The notes under the pieces were generated by a model. It was not told the DNA's origin and searched no databases. It worked only from the letters and a program-made list of their open reading frames with translations. From the NCBI GenBank assembly GCA_947302535.1, contig CAMYVX010000008.1, positions 1-51,861 on the forward strand: 51,861 nt of DNA. The letters run 5' to 3'. A program made the position numbers and the translations under genes. This DNA comes from an uncultured Caryophanales bacterium (GTDB taxonomy: Bacteria > Bacillota_I > Bacilli_A > RFN20 > CAG-826). This document shows, one piece after another, positions 33,148-42,201 of the stretch; positions within the stretch are counted from its first letter, which is position 1; every line of letters starts with the position of its first letter.

Positions 33148-33415
33148 AATATGGTAAATTAGTCCTAAGGCGTTGAAAGAAACAAGTAACGATGAACTTT
33201 AGCCTATAGAGAGTGTTCGGTTGCTGAAAGAACATGACGGGTTCATCGCGAATACATTCTGGAGCTGCTTCTTGAAATCATAGTAGAGAAAGACGGGTAG
33301 GCCCGAGATAGCCCTAGTGTGCAATAGCACACACTAAGGGATAATTCGTGAGAATTGTCTAAATTGAGGTGGTAACACGATAACAAATCGTCCTCAAAAG
33401 AGGGCTTTTTATTTG
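33148..33415 (+). ncRNA. T-box riboswitch of tyrS (Tyr specifier)
   Basis: The leader upstream of tyrS shows the Stem I layout, with specifier loop GCGAATACATTCTGG; the codon TAC at 33253-33255 matches tyrosine. The T-box itself is AGGTGGTAACACG (33366-33378). Its partner CGTCCTC forms either the antiterminator or, with GAGGGC and TTTTT, the terminator near 33392-33411. Uncharged tRNA-Tyr should stabilise the antiterminator and switch on tyrS. A TGG-TAAATT -10 element lies near 33146-33156. Confidence 0.92.
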
Positions 33416-33431
33416 CCTAAAGGAGATATTT

Positions 33432-34649
33432 ATGGGTATTTATGAAGAATTAGTAGCACGTGGCTTAATTGCCCAAGTAACGGATGAAAAAGAAATTCGC
33501 GAATTAATTAATAAAGGTGGAGCTAGATTTTATATCGGCTTTGATCCCACTGCGGATTCTTTACATGTTGGCCACTTCATGGCTTTGTGCTTAATGAAAA
33601 GATTACAAGAAGCCGGCAACAAACCTATCGTATTATTAGGTGGCGGAACAGGAATGATTGGTGATCCAACCGGAAGAAGCGACATGCGTGCCATGCTTAC
33701 AAAAGAAGAAATTCAATATAATATTGATTGTTTTAAAAAACAAATGTCACGTTTTATTGACTTCGGAGAAGGTAAAGCTATCGCGGTCAATAATGGAGAT
33801 TGGCTCCTCAATTTGAACTATGTTGATGTCTTAAGGGATGTTGGTCCTCATTTTTCTGTTAATAAAATGCTCACTGCAGAGTGTTTCAAATTAAGAATGG
33901 AAAGAGGATTAAGTTTCTTAGAATTTAACTATATGATCATGCAGGCCTATGACTTTTATTATTTACATGAAAAATATGGATGTAATATGCAATTCGGTGG
34001 TAACGATCAATGGAGTAATATGCTTGCTGGTACCGAACTTATCAGAAAGAAAACCGGAAAAGATGCATACGCTATGACTATTACACTATTACTAAATAGC
34101 GAAGGTAAAAAGATGGGTAAAACTGCCGCAGGAGCAGTGTGGCTTGATGAGAAAAAGACAAGCCCGTTTGATTTCTTCCAATATTGGAGAAACATCGACG
34201 ACGCTGATGTTGATAAATGTCTAAAAATGTTGACCTTTATTCCATTAAACGAGATCAACGAAATGGAAAAATGGCCAGATAATCGTATTAACGAGAAAAA
34301 AGAGATTCTTGCATTTGAATTGACTAAACTCATCCATGGAGAAGAAGAGGCTTTAAAAGCTAAACAAGCCGCCAGAGCATTATTCACTGGAGAAGGGGAT
34401 GATGAAAATATGCCATCAACTGAATTAGATAATGTTTCTAGTGAAGGTTTGGGAATACTAGATATTTTAGTGATTACTAAACTCGCATCTTCTAAAGGAG
34501 AAGCGCGTCGATTAGTCGAACAAGGAGGCGTATCTCTAGATGGAGAAAAGGTTACTAACTTTAATCTTGTTGTTAGTAAAGAACAATTAACAAAAGGAAT
34601 TAAGATTAAAAAAGGAAAGAAAATCTTCCATCGTGTTTCCTTAAAATAA
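33432..34649 (+). CDS. tyrS: Tyrosyl-tRNA synthetase
   Basis: The 405-residue class I synthetase has the HIGH-like motif HVGH (near 46-49), a KMSKS-like KMGKT (near 227-231) and a C-terminal S4 RNA-binding domain (about 345-405). It attaches tyrosine to tRNA-Tyr in the cytoplasm. AAAGGAG lies seven bases before the ATG. It is controlled by the T-box leader directly upstream and ends at its own terminator. Length is standard. Confidence 0.97.
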   Translation: MGIYEELVARGLIAQVTDEKEIRELINKGGARFYIGFDPTADSLHVGHFMALCLMKRLQEAGNKPIVLLGGGTGMIGDPTGRSDMRAMLTKEEIQYNIDCFKKQMSRFIDFGEGKAIAVNNGDWLLNLNYVDVLRDVGPHFSVNKMLTAECFKLRMERGLSFLEFNYMIMQAYDFYYLHEKYGCNMQFGGNDQWSNMLAGTELIRKKTGKDAYAMTITLLLNSEGKKMGKTAAGAVWLDEKKTSPFDFFQYWRNIDDADVDKCLKMLTFIPLNEINEMEKWPDNRINEKKEILAFELTKLIHGEEEALKAKQAARALFTGEGDDENMPSTELDNVSSEGLGILDILVITKLASSKGEARRLVEQGGVSLDGEKVTNFNLVVSKEQLTKGIKIKKGKKIFHRVSLK

Positions 34650-34652
34650 AAG

Positions 34653-34674
34653 AGCGGTCACAAACCGCTTTTTA
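34653..34674 (+). terminator. Terminator of tyrS
   Basis: AGCGGT and ACCGCT form the stem, followed by TTTTTAT. Confidence 0.8.
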
Positions 34675-34699
34675 TATAGGTTAATAATTATAATGTAAA

Positions 34700-35710
34700 T
34701 TAATCAATTGGTCTAATGAAGAAATTGCCGTAAACTTGAACAAGTGGAACAACCGAAATAAAAGCATGTTCGTCGACTTTTTTGGCAATAGAAACAACCT
34801 TCCTCATCTCAAAGGAAGAAACAACCATATAGATGACTTGTCTCTCGTTATGAGAATAAGCACCTACACCTTTTGTGATCGTCGCACCATGTGGGAAATT
34901 TGCCATCAAAACCGGCGCCATTATGTCTTTTTCAGTTATTATTTCTATTTGTAACTTCTTGTTTCTCAAGTTGATCATATCGATAACAAAACCAGCGATA
35001 AACTGGTAAACAATGGAGATGAACAATGAGATAACCGCACTGCTCCAGTCGCTCGCGTTATCTATAATCATTAATAAAGAATATAAGGATATAATAGCGC
35101 TATTAATTGCGATGGAATATTTGCCAACAAATGTCGACTTTCTAAGAGACATATAGTAGGTTACAATATCAATGCCGCCACAACTGAATTCACCTTTAAA
35201 GGCTAAGGCACTAGCTACACCAGTACACACACCTGCAAAAAGGATTCTAAATACAAGCCCATAATTAGCGATCAATGGATTAGAAGCGATTGCCTCGGAT
35301 AATCCCCAAATTGGAAGATAGTTAATAAATAGAGAAGACGCTAAAACATTGATACTAGTTTGAATAGCGAATCTTTTACCAATCATAAAGAAGGCAAAGA
35401 TAACTAGCGGAATGTTAAAACATGTATAACCAATAGCCTGGACAGTCGTTTCAGTAACATTTAAACGGAGTAAGCGACAAATCATGGCTACGTTTTGCGA
35501 TAAACCAGAAACGCCACCAGTAACAATTCTGAAAAAAGGATCTGTCACACCTTCTATTGGTGTTGTAAAACAACAAAACCCAAAGGCAAAAATAAACGCG
35601 GATGTTAAACCAACCAGTACACCACCAACTTCATGAAGACTTTGCTTCAAGCGGAAATGGTCATACATAAAGTTGTTGAGTCTTTTCTTGAACCGAGCAA
35701 TCTTTTTCAT
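34700..35710 (-). CDS. YitT family membrane protein
   Basis: The 336-residue protein has five or six membrane segments (YitT/DUF161, about 28-235, with GGVSGLSQNVAMI and FSCGGIDIVTYY motifs). A C-terminal DUF2179 cytoplasmic domain contains ITKGVGAYSHNERQVIYMVVSSFE. The family is widespread in Firmicutes; function is unproven. The N-terminal cytoplasmic extension is strongly basic. A TAAAAT lies about 12 bases before the ATG and no ribosome site is visible, so the leader would be a few bases at most. It is a single gene, convergent with tyrS. Confidence 0.9.
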   Translation of the reverse strand: MKKIARFKKRLNNFMYDHFRLKQSLHEVGGVLVGLTSAFIFAFGFCCFTTPIEGVTDPFFRIVTGGVSGLSQNVAMICRLLRLNVTETTVQAIGYTCFNIPLVIFAFFMIGKRFAIQTSINVLASSLFINYLPIWGLSEAIASNPLIANYGLVFRILFAGVCTGVASALAFKGEFSCGGIDIVTYYMSLRKSTFVGKYSIAINSAIISLYSLLMIIDNASDWSSAVISLFISIVYQFIAGFVIDMINLRNKKLQIEIITEKDIMAPVLMANFPHGATITKGVGAYSHNERQVIYMVVSSFEMRKVVSIAKKVDEHAFISVVPLVQVYGNFFIRPID

Positions 35711-35879
35711 ATTTACGCTAGTATTTTACTACTAGTTTCGGAGAATACAATAAAGCATTTTGCATTTTTAAAATAAGCCAACACAATTATCTTTACGTGC
35801 GTATAAAGACTTGTTGCAATAAAAAAACATTAGTGATAACATATTTAACGCTATATGCATATATAGGAGGCTATTACAC

Positions 35880-36713
35880 ATGGTAGTATTAAGAGCAATC
35901 GGAAGATTCTTTGCAAAAATCGGACGCTGGATTAGAGATACAGCTTGGATCCAACCATTACTTATCGTCGGTGGTATCTTTGCAATTATCTTCTCTATCC
36001 CATATATCACTAAATGGGTACAAAGTTGGTTCTCCAGCGGTAACGCTTCAGAATCCTATTACGAAAAAAGAGAACTCTCTTGGAAAAACATCGATAAGGG
36101 AACAAGTGAAGTTGACGAATTCTTCTCTTACATTTCTGATTACGATAAAGAAAAAGCAAACAATTCCGATTTATATAAGGAATATGGTTCAAAATTCTTT
36201 ATGGTCTTCGTACAAGAAGGTTGTGAAGGTTGCGAAAATGACTACTATGGTTTCAAAACTCTTCAATCAAACTGGGATACTTATGTTAAAAACGATCCTG
36301 AATTAGATGAAGCTAGTAAAGATTTTAAATTATTTACTATCTACATCGACGAAGAAGATGAAGATGAAGAAGTTGAAAAGAACTATTTCAAAAAATACAT
36401 CACAGGTGATGCCTCAACCTGCCGCTATACTCAAATCTTTGAAGACTTCTCTACATTCGAATCCAACTACACAAATAGAAAAGATTTAGACATCGAACCA
36501 AAATTCGTTGAATTAGTCACTTCTCCAACTGTCTTATTATTCGATTTTGATTTTGAACCAAAAAGCGGTGACTTATACACTCAATCAAGTTACGGTTTAA
36601 GCGAAGTGTTCTTCGAAATCGGTTCTGATGATGCAAGCACCAACAACGAAAAAGCTAGATTCGTTTGGGAATGCTGGACTCATTCTGGTGTCTTCTCTAA
36701 AGAAGGAAAATAA
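35880..36713 (+). CDS. Membrane-anchored thioredoxin-like protein
   Basis: The 277-residue protein has an amphipathic basic N-terminus, one membrane helix (about 25-45) and an outer domain with FMVFVQEGCEGCEN (C115, C118), a CxxC set after a hydrophobic strand as in thioredoxin folds. An acidic insertion DEEDEDEEVEK (about 158-169) and a second region containing SPTVLLFDFD, like the cis-Pro loop strand, support the fold. It could act in redox control of outer proteins; partner unknown. A strong AGGAGG ribosome site lies eight or nine bases before the ATG. It has its own terminator. Confidence 0.7.
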   Translation: MVVLRAIGRFFAKIGRWIRDTAWIQPLLIVGGIFAIIFSIPYITKWVQSWFSSGNASESYYEKRELSWKNIDKGTSEVDEFFSYISDYDKEKANNSDLYKEYGSKFFMVFVQEGCEGCENDYYGFKTLQSNWDTYVKNDPELDEASKDFKLFTIYIDEEDEDEEVEKNYFKKYITGDASTCRYTQIFEDFSTFESNYTNRKDLDIEPKFVELVTSPTVLLFDFDFEPKSGDLYTQSSYGLSEVFFEIGSDDASTNNEKARFVWECWTHSGVFSKEGK

Positions 36714-36718
36714 TTATT

Positions 36719-36743
36719 AACCGCTTTCAAAGCGGTTTTTTTA
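36719..36743 (+). terminator. Terminator of the thioredoxin-like gene
   Basis: AACCGCTTT and AAAGCGGTT pair over nine bases around one C, followed by TTTTT. Confidence 0.85.
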
Positions 36744-36756
36744 TCGGAGTAATAAT

Positions 36757-37476
36757 ATGAAATATTATGAATATGAACTAGAACACAAAAATATTAAAGC
36801 CTTAACCACAACTGTTGAATGTGGAAATATGGCTTATCAAGTAGGCGAAGATAAAGACGAGGTCTATCGTAACCGTGAAGCCTTATATAAAGAACTTGGA
36901 TTAGACCGCTATCATGTCGTCTATGTTCATCAATCTCATAGCGATGTCATCAAGGAAGTATTTATTGATGATGGTTTTAAAGGCGGCGAAAGCTTTGAGG
37001 AAGGCATTGAAGCAGACGCTTTGTATACTAAACAAAGGGAACTAGCCTTAGGGATTTTTCACGCTGATTGTTTACCCGTAATCTTTTATGATCCAACTGT
37101 TCCATTAGTGGGCGTTATCCATTCTGGCTTTAAAGGAACTTTAAAACATATTACACAAAAAGCTTTAAGAAAAGTTATTGATAAAGAACATCTTAACCCA
37201 AGCAATATTCAAATTTATATTGGGCCCTACCGTCACCCTGAAACATTTATTTTAGAGCCAGAGGACTTTGAAAAACTCATGATGGCCTATCTTCCAATTA
37301 GACAAGATGGTCATATGGATTTATTGGATGGAATTAAGTTCGACTTAACTTGTTGCTTTATTCCTTTAGAGAATATTCATAATGTTAATATCGATACCGC
37401 TAAAGATGAACGATTCTTCTCCGCATATAAAAAAGATCCTGTCGGAAGAAGTGTGACAATGGTCTATCTTAAATAA
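36757..37476 (+). CDS. pgeF: PgeF/YfiH family (laccase-domain) protein
   Basis: The 239-residue protein shows the family motifs VYVHQSHSDVI (His), EADALYT, GIFHADCLPVIFYDP (His-x-Asp-Cys metal set) and GVIHSGFKGT (His). These once-called multicopper oxidases are zinc enzymes acting on purine nucleosides, and PgeF edits peptidoglycan precursors. A GGAG site precedes the ATG. The stop directly abuts the convergent coaD stop. Confidence 0.88.
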   Translation: MKYYEYELEHKNIKALTTTVECGNMAYQVGEDKDEVYRNREALYKELGLDRYHVVYVHQSHSDVIKEVFIDDGFKGGESFEEGIEADALYTKQRELALGIFHADCLPVIFYDPTVPLVGVIHSGFKGTLKHITQKALRKVIDKEHLNPSNIQIYIGPYRHPETFILEPEDFEKLMMAYLPIRQDGHMDLLDGIKFDLTCCFIPLENIHNVNIDTAKDERFFSAYKKDPVGRSVTMVYLK

Positions 37477-37944
37477 TTACTTTTTTAATCTTTTAATAAC
37501 ACTCGGGGGGACTAACGAAGAAATGTCTACCCCGTTTTCATTTAATTCCATAATAACCGAAGAATTAATGAATGATTTTTCCACTTTGCTCATAAGGAAA
37601 ACAGTGTCTACACGGCTATCAATATATTCATTCGCAGATGCCATCTGGAACTCGTAATCAAAATCAGTCACCGCTCTTAAACCTCTAATAAGGTGGAAGA
37701 TGTTATGTTGTCTTAAATATTCAATGGTCAAGCCATCCCAAATATCAACCTCCACATTTTTTAAATGTGAAACAGCTTCAACAATCATTTCTTTTCTCTC
37801 AACAGGAGAAAAACGAGATTTCTTCTCGGGGTTAACACCAATTAATACAACAACTTTATCAAAAACCTTTAGAGCTCTTTCCAAAACATCGAGATGTCCA
37901 TTAGTGATGGGGTCAAAACTACCAGGATAAACAGCAACTTTCAT
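37477..37944 (-). CDS. coaD: Phosphopantetheine adenylyltransferase
   Basis: The 155-residue nucleotidyltransferase has the N-terminal YPGSFDPITNGHLD (TxGH motif) and IRGLRAVTDFDYEFQMA, typical of CoaD. It makes dephospho-CoA from phosphopantetheine and ATP in coenzyme A synthesis. It is the last gene of ylbF-rsmD-coaD, three bases after rsmD, the same order as in B. subtilis apart from a missing ylbG. Confidence 0.97.
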   Translation of the reverse strand: MKVAVYPGSFDPITNGHLDVLERALKVFDKVVVLIGVNPEKKSRFSPVERKEMIVEAVSHLKNVEVDIWDGLTIEYLRQHNIFHLIRGLRAVTDFDYEFQMASANEYIDSRVDTVFLMSKVEKSFINSSVIMELNENGVDISSLVPPSVIKRLKK

Positions 37945-37947
37945 AAT

Positions 37948-38490
37948 CTAATACCAATAAATATAAACAAGGATTTCTCCGTGCTTATATTCTTTCATTT
38001 TTTTATAAGGGAAAGCAATATCAAGTTTGTGGTCAGCTTCAATAACGATAATATGATGAGGATTTAATATATCACTTCTAAGTAAGCGCTCCACTATTTC
38101 TTGATATCTTCCTTTTTGATATGGTGGGTCAATAAAAACAATATCAACTTTTGCTTTTCGCTTAATTAAAAAATCAATCATACTTTCATCATCTAAATAA
38201 CAGGTTTCCACGTAATTAAGCGGTATTTGCAGGGTTTTTATGTTGTTTTTGATGCATTTTATGGCTTCGTATGAGTTATCAGAGAAATAGCAAAATATAG
38301 CTTCTCGAGATAAACTTTCTAACCCCATTGAACCACTACCAGCGTATAAGTCTAAACACACTTTTCCTTTTATATCGCCAAGTGCATTAAAAATCGACTC
38401 ACGAATCCTATCTTTAGTTGGTCGAGTAATGTTTTGGTCCAACGGATACTCTATTAGACGATGTCGATATATACCTGCAATAATTCTCAT
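37948..38490 (-). CDS. rsmD: 16S rRNA (guanine-N2)-methyltransferase RsmD
   Basis: The 180-residue SAM-dependent methyltransferase begins MRIIAGIYRHRLIEYP, has the SAM loop DLYAGSGSMGLESLSR (near 48-63) and the catalytic VFIDPPYQKG (near 124-133). It methylates G966 of 16S rRNA. It lies one base after ylbF and three before coaD, forming an operon. Confidence 0.95.
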   Translation of the reverse strand: MRIIAGIYRHRLIEYPLDQNITRPTKDRIRESIFNALGDIKGKVCLDLYAGSGSMGLESLSREAIFCYFSDNSYEAIKCIKNNIKTLQIPLNYVETCYLDDESMIDFLIKRKAKVDIVFIDPPYQKGRYQEIVERLLRSDILNPHHIIVIEADHKLDIAFPYKKMKEYKHGEILVYIYWY

Positions 38491-38491
38491 C

Positions 38492-38842
38492 TTATTTTGC
38501 CTTCAAACTTAAATCAGAGAATAATATCTCATTCATCTGTTGATATAATTCTCTTACTTCCTTATATGCTTTTAAATATTCTCTTACTAATGGGTGATTA
38601 TCTAAAACAAGCTTAGCTTCATGCAATTCCTTTAAAGCCTTACTCACTTCCTTGCTTTCGTTAGGATAGATCTTACTTAATTCTTCATAGCTAGCTAGAC
38701 ACTGGTCTTTCTTTTTGGAAAGAAGAATTACTTCTTCATTATTTTCTAATTCCTTTTCTAATTTATTTAATGTAATAATGCGTGAATCGTTGGCCAACGA
38801 TTCTTTTAATTCATATGCGCTTTTTAAGATTTCTTCATTCAT
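38492..38842 (-). CDS. ylbF: YlbF/YmcA family regulator
   Basis: The 116-residue all-helical protein matches the YlbF family (Com_YlbF): SAYELKESLANDSRI, SYEELSKIYPNESKEV, and HPLVREYLKAYKEVRELYQQMNEIL at the C-terminus. In B. subtilis YlbF forms the Y-complex with YmcA and YaaT, modulating RNase Y. Its position before rsmD and coaD agrees with that genome. TGC-TATGAT lies six bases before the ATG with no ribosome site, predicting a leaderless message, and the divergent def gene has the same arrangement. Confidence 0.85.
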   Translation of the reverse strand: MNEEILKSAYELKESLANDSRIITLNKLEKELENNEEVILLSKKKDQCLASYEELSKIYPNESKEVSKALKELHEAKLVLDNHPLVREYLKAYKEVRELYQQMNEILFSDLSLKAK

Positions 38843-38848
38843 ACAATT

Positions 38849-38857
38849 ATCATAGCA
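38849..38857 (-). promoter_or_regulatory. Extended -10 element directly before ylbF
   Basis: Minus-strand TGC-TATGAT with six bases (AATTGT) to the ATG at 38840-38842. Confidence 0.55.
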
Positions 38858-38892
38858 TATCTTTTAATTCTCTTCACATTAATATCACAAAG

Positions 38893-38901
38893 TGATATAT
38901 T
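38893..38901 (+). promoter_or_regulatory. Extended -10 element directly before def
   Basis: Plus-strand TGA-TATATT with six bases (TTCTAT) to the ATG at 38908; no ribosome site. Confidence 0.5.
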
Positions 38902-38907
38902 TTCTAT

Positions 38908-39453
38908 ATGAAATATAAAATTTTTAAAGATAGTCATCCCATTATGAGAAAAAAGAGTCTCCCCGTCGAACTCCCATTAAGTAAGGAAGATAAAGAGACA
39001 CTTGATTTCATGCTTGAATATTTAAAGAAATCTCAAGATGAAGATTATGCAAGAAAACATAATGTACGCGCTGGAATTGGTCTAGCCGCTATTCAACTTG
39101 GTATCTTAAAGCGGATGTTTGTTGTCTATTACGAAACCGACAAGGGTATTGTTCAATATCAATTAGTCAATCCTCGTATCCTTGAAACATCTATTAAAAA
39201 ATGTGCTTTGAAAAATGGAGAAGGTTGCCTTTCGGTTGATAAATCTTATGAAGGCTATTCTCATCGCTACTATAAAATAGTAATTCAAGCCTTTGATGCT
39301 TTATCTAATAAACAAGTAACCTTATCAGCCACAGGATTTGATGCTATTGTGTTACAACATGAATATGATCATTTAGATGGTGTCTTCTTCTACGACCGCA
39401 TAGATAAAAATAATCCAAAATCTACTTTCGCTGGAGAAGTATTAATCGACTAA
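38908..39453 (+). CDS. def: Peptide deformylase
   Basis: The 181-residue enzyme has all three deformylase motifs: GIGLAAIQLGI (near 53-63), EGCLSV (near 108-113, metal Cys) and QHEYDHLDG (near 151-159, HExxH). It removes the N-terminal formyl group from nascent proteins. It has no ribosome site and an extended -10 element six bases before the ATG. If leaderless, formyl-Met initiation of its own mRNA would use the leaderless route. Terminator follows. Confidence 0.96.
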   Translation: MKYKIFKDSHPIMRKKSLPVELPLSKEDKETLDFMLEYLKKSQDEDYARKHNVRAGIGLAAIQLGILKRMFVVYYETDKGIVQYQLVNPRILETSIKKCALKNGEGCLSVDKSYEGYSHRYYKIVIQAFDALSNKQVTLSATGFDAIVLQHEYDHLDGVFFYDRIDKNNPKSTFAGEVLID

Positions 39454-39461
39454 TAGATAAG

Positions 39462-39486
39462 CCAAGATAAAAAATCTTGGTTTTTT
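39462..39486 (+). terminator. Terminator of def
   Basis: CCAAGAT-N5-ATCTTGG followed by TTTTTT. Confidence 0.88.
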
Positions 39487-39569
39487 ATTATATTTTTTAT
39501 TAACAAAAAAATAGTTGTGCTATAATTCCACTAGATAAAAAACATAGTCAATATCTTTAGGAGGGGCTT

Positions 39570-41246
39570 ATGGAAAAGAAAATTATTTCTTCATCACCGG
39601 TTTCTATTTATGCTCTTGGCGGTTTAGGCGAAGTAGGCAAAAACATGTATTGTGTCGAGAATGATGATACTATCATCATTTTAGATTGTGGTGTTCGTTT
39701 CCCTGGCGTTGAATTTCCTGGCATTGACTATATTGTTCCTGATTTTACTCATCTTAAAAATAATCGTAATAAAGTAAAAGCACTATTTATTACTCATGGT
39801 CACGAAGACCATATTGGTGGCATCCCTTTCTTATTACAAAATATATCTATTCCTGTCATATACGCTCCAAAGCTTGCTTCAGCTTTAATTAAAAATAGAC
39901 TTGATGAACACCGTCTAAGTGACCGTGTCAGGATTAGTGAATATGATTCAAATACAAAAATAAAAATAGACTCTTTTAATGTGACCTTCTTTAGAGTAAC
40001 TCACTCTATTCCAGACTCCTTTGGTATTGTTGTTGATACCGAAGAAGGAAGAATCGTTTCTACTGGCGACTTTAAAGTTGACCTTACTCCAGTTGGAGCC
40101 GATATTGAATTAAGTCGCATTTCCGATTTAGGAGAACAAGGAGTAACGTTGTTACTCAGTGACTCTACTAACGCTGAAAACGAAGGCTATACACCAAGTG
40201 AAAGAAATGTCTATGAATCCATTGATGAAATCTTTAAACATACGAATGGTCGTTTAATTGTTTCAACATTCTCTAGTAACATTTCTCGTATTCAACAAAT
40301 ATGCGAATGTGCGGTTAAACATATGCGTAAAATCGCTATCATCGGTCGTTCAATGGAAAAAGCCGTTGAAATATCACGCGGCTTAGGTTATATCCTTATT
40401 CCTGATGCATCTTTAATTGACGCCGCAAATGTAAAACTATATAAAAACAACGAAGTTGTTATTCTTTGTACTGGTAGCCAAGGAGAACCAATGGCAGCCC
40501 TTTCACGTATTGCTCAAGGAGATCATAAAGACATTCATATAATGCCTGGCGATACTGTGGTCTTCTCTAGTAGCGCTATTCCAGGAAATACTGTCATGAT
40601 TCAAAACATGGTTGACCAATTAACTAGATGTGGGGCTGATGTTATTACAAACTCTATTCTTAGCGACGTTCACTCTTCAGGTCACCCAAGCAAACAAGAA
40701 TTAAGACTTGTCTTAAAATTATTTGCGCCTAAATATTTCATGCCAATGCATGGAGAATACCGTATGCTCCGCATTCATGCGGAAATTGCTCAATCTTTAG
40801 GCATCCCTAAAGAAAACTGCTTTGTGATGGATAATGGTGACACCTTGATCATGAATAACGGTAAAATTCAACGCGGATACGCTGTTGAACATGGTTCCAC
40901 TTATATCGATGGAAAAGATATTCGTGGTTTAGCCGACTCTGTGATGGAAGATCGTCGTATTCTTACTAATGATGGAATGATGACGATTGCTATATCTATT
41001 GATAGTCGCACTAATCAACTATTAATGAAACCAGAGATTTATTCTCGTGGAATGATTAATCAAAATAAACAAAAAGTGTTAGATGAATGCATTCGTTTAG
41101 TAGAGAACGCTATTCAAGAAAAACTTAACACTAAAACTAATTTCAACGAGCTTAAAGTTGTTATCAAACAAGTCGCGGGAGATTATATCTACTCCAAGAT
41201 TAATCGTCACCCAATGATTATACCCGTAATATTGAGTAAGAATTAA
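39570..41246 (+). CDS. rnj: Ribonuclease J
   Basis: The 558-residue beta-CASP metallo-beta-lactamase has the zinc motif THGHEDHIGG (near 75-84), further His/Asp ligands at HSIPDS and GDFK, the SDSTNAE stretch, the beta-CASP core, PMHGEYRML (near 391-399) and a C-terminal dimer domain. RNase J is the 5'-to-3' exoribonuclease/endonuclease that initiates mRNA decay in low-GC Gram-positives. A canonical AGGAGG lies before the ATG and TGC-TATAAT lies about 45 bases upstream. Its stop overlaps the maf start (TAATG). Confidence 0.97.
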   Translation: MEKKIISSSPVSIYALGGLGEVGKNMYCVENDDTIIILDCGVRFPGVEFPGIDYIVPDFTHLKNNRNKVKALFITHGHEDHIGGIPFLLQNISIPVIYAPKLASALIKNRLDEHRLSDRVRISEYDSNTKIKIDSFNVTFFRVTHSIPDSFGIVVDTEEGRIVSTGDFKVDLTPVGADIELSRISDLGEQGVTLLLSDSTNAENEGYTPSERNVYESIDEIFKHTNGRLIVSTFSSNISRIQQICECAVKHMRKIAIIGRSMEKAVEISRGLGYILIPDASLIDAANVKLYKNNEVVILCTGSQGEPMAALSRIAQGDHKDIHIMPGDTVVFSSSAIPGNTVMIQNMVDQLTRCGADVITNSILSDVHSSGHPSKQELRLVLKLFAPKYFMPMHGEYRMLRIHAEIAQSLGIPKENCFVMDNGDTLIMNNGKIQRGYAVEHGSTYIDGKDIRGLADSVMEDRRILTNDGMMTIAISIDSRTNQLLMKPEIYSRGMINQNKQKVLDECIRLVENAIQEKLNTKTNFNELKVVIKQVAGDYIYSKINRHPMIIPVILSKN

Positions 41247-41806
41247 TGTTTATATTAGCTTCCAATTCCCCGAGACGAAAAGAGTTGATGCATGAAATAT
41301 GCTCTTCTTTTCTTGTTGTCCCTGCTGATGTGGACGAAAAGAAACTATCTGTACCTTCACCATTAGATAGCGTACATATTATCGCAAGAGCCAAAGGAGA
41401 AAAAATCCATAAAGAATATCCAAATGATATTGTTATAAGTGCCGATACTATAGTTGTTTATAATAACCAATTAATTGGTAAACCAAAAAGCGAAGAAAAA
41501 GCTTATCAAACTTTGACTTTATTAAGTGACAAAACTCACGAAGTAATTACTTCCTATTGCATTTTTTATAAAGATAAGTTAATTCAAAAAGAGGTTATTA
41601 GTTTTGTAACTATGAATCCTCTATCCAAAAGTTTAATTCAAGATTATATTGCTACTAAATCTCCATTAGATAAGGCTGGTGCTTATGGGGTACAAGATAA
41701 TGATAAATTCCCCATCGTCAAAAGCGTTAAAGGAAGTATTAAAAACGTCATTGGTTTTCCCACTGACGAAATTATTGAATCTTTAAAAGAATTAAAATTG
41801 CTCTAA
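41246..41806 (+). CDS. maf: Maf-like nucleotide pyrophosphatase
   Basis: The 186-residue protein has LASNSPRRKELM at its start, the ISADTIVVYN motif (near 69-78), GKPKSEEKA and DKAGAYGVQD, which define Maf proteins. They hydrolyse non-canonical or pyrimidine nucleoside triphosphates and may delay septum formation. One-base coupling with RNase J. The 3' end faces the convergent EIIB-like gene with an eight-base gap. Confidence 0.93.
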   Translation: MFILASNSPRRKELMHEICSSFLVVPADVDEKKLSVPSPLDSVHIIARAKGEKIHKEYPNDIVISADTIVVYNNQLIGKPKSEEKAYQTLTLLSDKTHEVITSYCIFYKDKLIQKEVISFVTMNPLSKSLIQDYIATKSPLDKAGAYGVQDNDKFPIVKSVKGSIKNVIGFPTDEIIESLKELKLL

Positions 41807-41814
41807 AATAGGGC

Positions 41815-42201
41815 TTATTTAATGTTATTTTGTATCTTTTCAGCAATATCACTTGCGGAATTTTCCACTACCAAAACGATCTTTCCACTCATTTTCATAA
41901 TGGAAGTAACGCCTAACTCTTTAATATCTTCTTTTAGTAAACTATCATCTTTAAGCTCTATGGATAATCTAGAACCAATTCCTGAAACTGAAACAATATT
42001 ATCTTTACCACCTAATTTTTCAATCCAGAGGTTAAAGTTTTCATTATATTGCGGCTCATCTATTTTCTTTTTGCGGTTCTTTATAACATAGATAACAATA
42101 ATCGTAGCGATAATAAGCGCAATAATTCCTAAGCAAATATATAAAGCTCCGTTTTTTAAAAATGAGGAGAAATCTTCTTTCCATGTATCAGCAAGTATCA
42201 T
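41815..42201 (-). CDS. Membrane-anchored PTS EIIB-like domain lacking the phosphorylation Cys
   Basis: The 128-residue protein has one membrane helix (about 19-41), a basic stop-transfer (KNRKKK) and a domain (about 55-125) that follows glucose-type PTS EIIB. LWIEKLGGKDNIVSVSGIGSRLSIELKD aligns with the usual LIxALGGKENIxxVDxCITRLRVxVKD, but the phosphorylatable Cys is Gly here. VTSIMKMSGKIVLVV fits the EIIB end. There is no EIIC channel. It thus cannot carry phosphate and may be a regulatory or scaffolding derivative. Its start overlaps the nadK stop (ATGA), suggesting coupled expression. Confidence 0.65.
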   Translation of the reverse strand: MILADTWKEDFSSFLKNGALYICLGIIALIIATIIVIYVIKNRKKKIDEPQYNENFNLWIEKLGGKDNIVSVSGIGSRLSIELKDDSLLKEDIKELGVTSIMKMSGKIVLVVENSASDIAEKIQNNIK

